In this document: one piece after another, positions 63,128 to 64,000 of the stretch
How positions within the stretch are numbered: position 1 is the stretch's first letter
Layout of the letters: every line of letters starts with the position of its first letter
Assembly (NCBI GenBank): GCA_002869065.1
Contig: PKTR01000003.1
Location: 26,890 to 90,889, forward strand
Reading direction: 5' to 3'
DNA length: 64,000 nucleotides
DNA from: Hyphomicrobiales bacterium
GTDB taxonomy: Bacteria; Pseudomonadota; Alphaproteobacteria; Rhizobiales; Rhodobiaceae
Notes under the pieces: generated by a model
Seen by the model: only the letters and a program-made list of their open reading frames with translations
Told to the model about the DNA's origin: nothing
Database searches by the model: none
Position numbers and translations under genes: made by a program

Positions 63128-64000
63128 AGCTTAGCCGCTTGGAGATCGTGGGCCAACCGCAACGAGGTCGGTGCGACAGGCGATGTTCATTTCAGCTTAG
63201 CCGCTTGGAGATCGTGGGCCAACCGCAACCGGTTCATCTCGCCCTATTTCGACAACGGCAGCTTAGCCGCTTGGAGATCGTGGGCCAACCGCAACAGGGG
63301 AAAAGGGCTTCGGCATCACCCCCTCAGCTTAGCCGCTTGGAGATCGTGGGCCAACCGCAACGGATGGACGTGATGGGCAAGAACGGCAAGCAGCTTAGCC
63401 GCTTGGAGATCGTGGGCCAACCGCAACGGGCGTTGCAGGTGGCGACCACGCGGGCGAAGCTTAGCCGCTTGGAGATCGTGGGCCAACCGCAACGGCGCCC
63501 TCTCGCCACATCTGGCCAATCGCAGCTTAGCCGCTTGGAGATCGTGGGCCAACCGCAACACCATCGGCACCGGCTTCACCAATCGCTCGAGCTTAGCCGC
63601 TTGGAGATCGTGGGCCAACCGCAACGGTGATCGCCGTGAACAACGTCTATTCGAAGCTTAGCCGCTTGGAGATCGTGGGCCAACCGCAACAAAGAACGAT
63701 GAAGAGACGCGTGCGTCTCAGCTTAGCCGCTTGGAGATCGTGGGCCAACCGCAACGCCGGCGTCGCGCGCGGCCATGTCGAAGGAGCTTAGCCGCTTGGA
63801 GATCGTGGGCCAACCGCAACCTCGACGCGGTCATAGGTATCGCAGGGCAGAGCTTAGCCGCTTGGAGATCGTGGGCCAACCGCAACGCCTCCGTGTGGCT
63901 TAGAGAGGTGGAATCGGAGCTTAGCCGCTTGGAGATCGTGGGCCAACCGCAACGGATCCGGCGCCGCTGTCGGGTCCATCCAGAGCTTAGCCGCTTGGAG
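63128..64000 (-). CRISPR. Type II-C CRISPR array, at least 14 repeats, runs off the window
   Basis: 36-bp repeats, identical by eye, start at 63128, 63194, 63260, 63326, 63392, 63458, 63524, 63590, 63655, 63720, 63785, 63851, 63918 and 63984 (the last cut at 64000). The 13 complete spacers are 29-31 bp: seven of 30, three of 29, then 30, 31 and 30. In crRNA sense (minus strand) the repeat begins GTTGCGGTTGGCCCACGATC and ends CCAAGCGGCTAAGCT, matching the tracrRNA antirepeat. The leader and newest spacers should be at the right end, outside the window; the cas2-side end is the oldest. No spacer match elsewhere in the window was noticed. Confidence 0.98.

Larger units (their letters stand above)
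50360..64000 (+). mobile_element. Integrated P4-like/satellite-type element carrying CRISPR-Cas9 (right end outside window)
   Basis: From the tRNA-Thr fragment rightwards the gene set is that of an integrative replicon: P4-type integrase, AlpA-like regulator, primase-helicase with iteron-like repeats, several orphan genes, then cas9-cas1-cas2 and the array. Virion, packaging and conjugation genes are absent from the visible part, which favours a satellite or small genomic island over a prophage or ICE. No second copy of the tRNA end was seen up to 64000. Whether the CRISPR locus lies inside the element or just past a decayed end cannot be settled from this window. Confidence 0.65.

Noticed and set aside
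63139..63630. A 163-codon frame through the CRISPR array
   Set aside because: It translates the repeats and spacers (the same SRLEIVGQPQ motif each period) and is an artefact of the 66-bp period.
63164..63983. Self-targeting spacers against this window
   Set aside because: Reading the spacers against the window by eye gave no match; only a full-genome search could exclude it.

Overview
The window is GC-rich DNA (low 60s percent GC by eye). Its gene content points to an alphaproteobacterium, most likely of the Rhizobiales/Hyphomicrobiales: an ornithine/lysine decarboxylase with homospermidine synthase, PotABCD-type and TRAP transporters, mmsA/mmsB and liu-type branched-chain catabolism, a giant RTX protein, and a compact type II-C CRISPR-Cas9 locus. 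Positions 1-50359 read as ordinary chromosome. From 50360 to the right edge the DNA looks like an integrated mobile element that carries the CRISPR-Cas9 locus.

Layout. 1-2253 (minus): polyamine operon of ornithine/lysine decarboxylase, a GNAT acetyltransferase and a truncated homospermidine synthase, preceded by a long structured leader that resembles the alphaproteobacterial speF leader. 2815-9466: a GntR/FCD regulator divergent from a PotABCD-like ABC importer, a hydantoin/Asp-Glu racemase-like protein and a two-domain acetyltransferase. 9575-17449 (minus): a small exported protein and a 2411-residue FG-GAP/RTX protein. 18213-21707: UDP-glucose 6-dehydrogenase convergent with a methyl-accepting chemotaxis protein. 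21977-25481: LysR regulator divergent from mmsA-mmsB (valine catabolism). 25531-36538 (minus): one long gene run of acyl-CoA synthetase, MaoC/FAS1-like dehydratase, TRAP transporter (Q, P, M), methylcrotonyl-CoA carboxylase beta and alpha, HMG-CoA lyase and enoyl-CoA hydratase. It faces a divergent IclR-thioesterase-CoA transferase operon (36685-39122). 39261-44887: TetR, HlyD-like protein, double-NBD ABC protein and ABC-2 permease (drug-export type). 44971-50056 (minus): three exported or membrane proteins of unknown function.

Mobile element, 50360 to beyond the window. It opens with a 46-bp copy of the 3' part of tRNA-Thr(TGT), from the anticodon loop to CCA, which is a classical attachment site. 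A P4-type tyrosine integrase, an AlpA-like regulator and a RepB-primase/RepA-helicase fusion follow. Iteron-like 9-bp repeats straddle the end of the primase-helicase gene. Several unknown genes come next, then the complete CRISPR-Cas9 locus.

CRISPR-Cas9 locus. On the minus strand, just upstream of cas9, lies a tracrRNA gene with a recognisable promoter, a 27-nt perfect antirepeat core, three hairpins and a T-run terminator. cas9 (1102 aa), cas1 and cas2 are translationally coupled on the plus strand. A bidirectional hairpin, much stronger as a terminator on the minus strand, separates cas2 from an array of at least 14 identical 36-bp repeats with 29-31-bp spacers that runs off the right edge. 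tracrRNA polarity and terminator orientation both say the array is transcribed on the minus strand, towards the cas genes. The two points most worth following are a complete type II-C immune system apparently carried by a P4-like, satellite-style element, and the possible 3-hydroxyisovalerate or 3-methylcrotonate uptake and degradation operon at 25531-36538.
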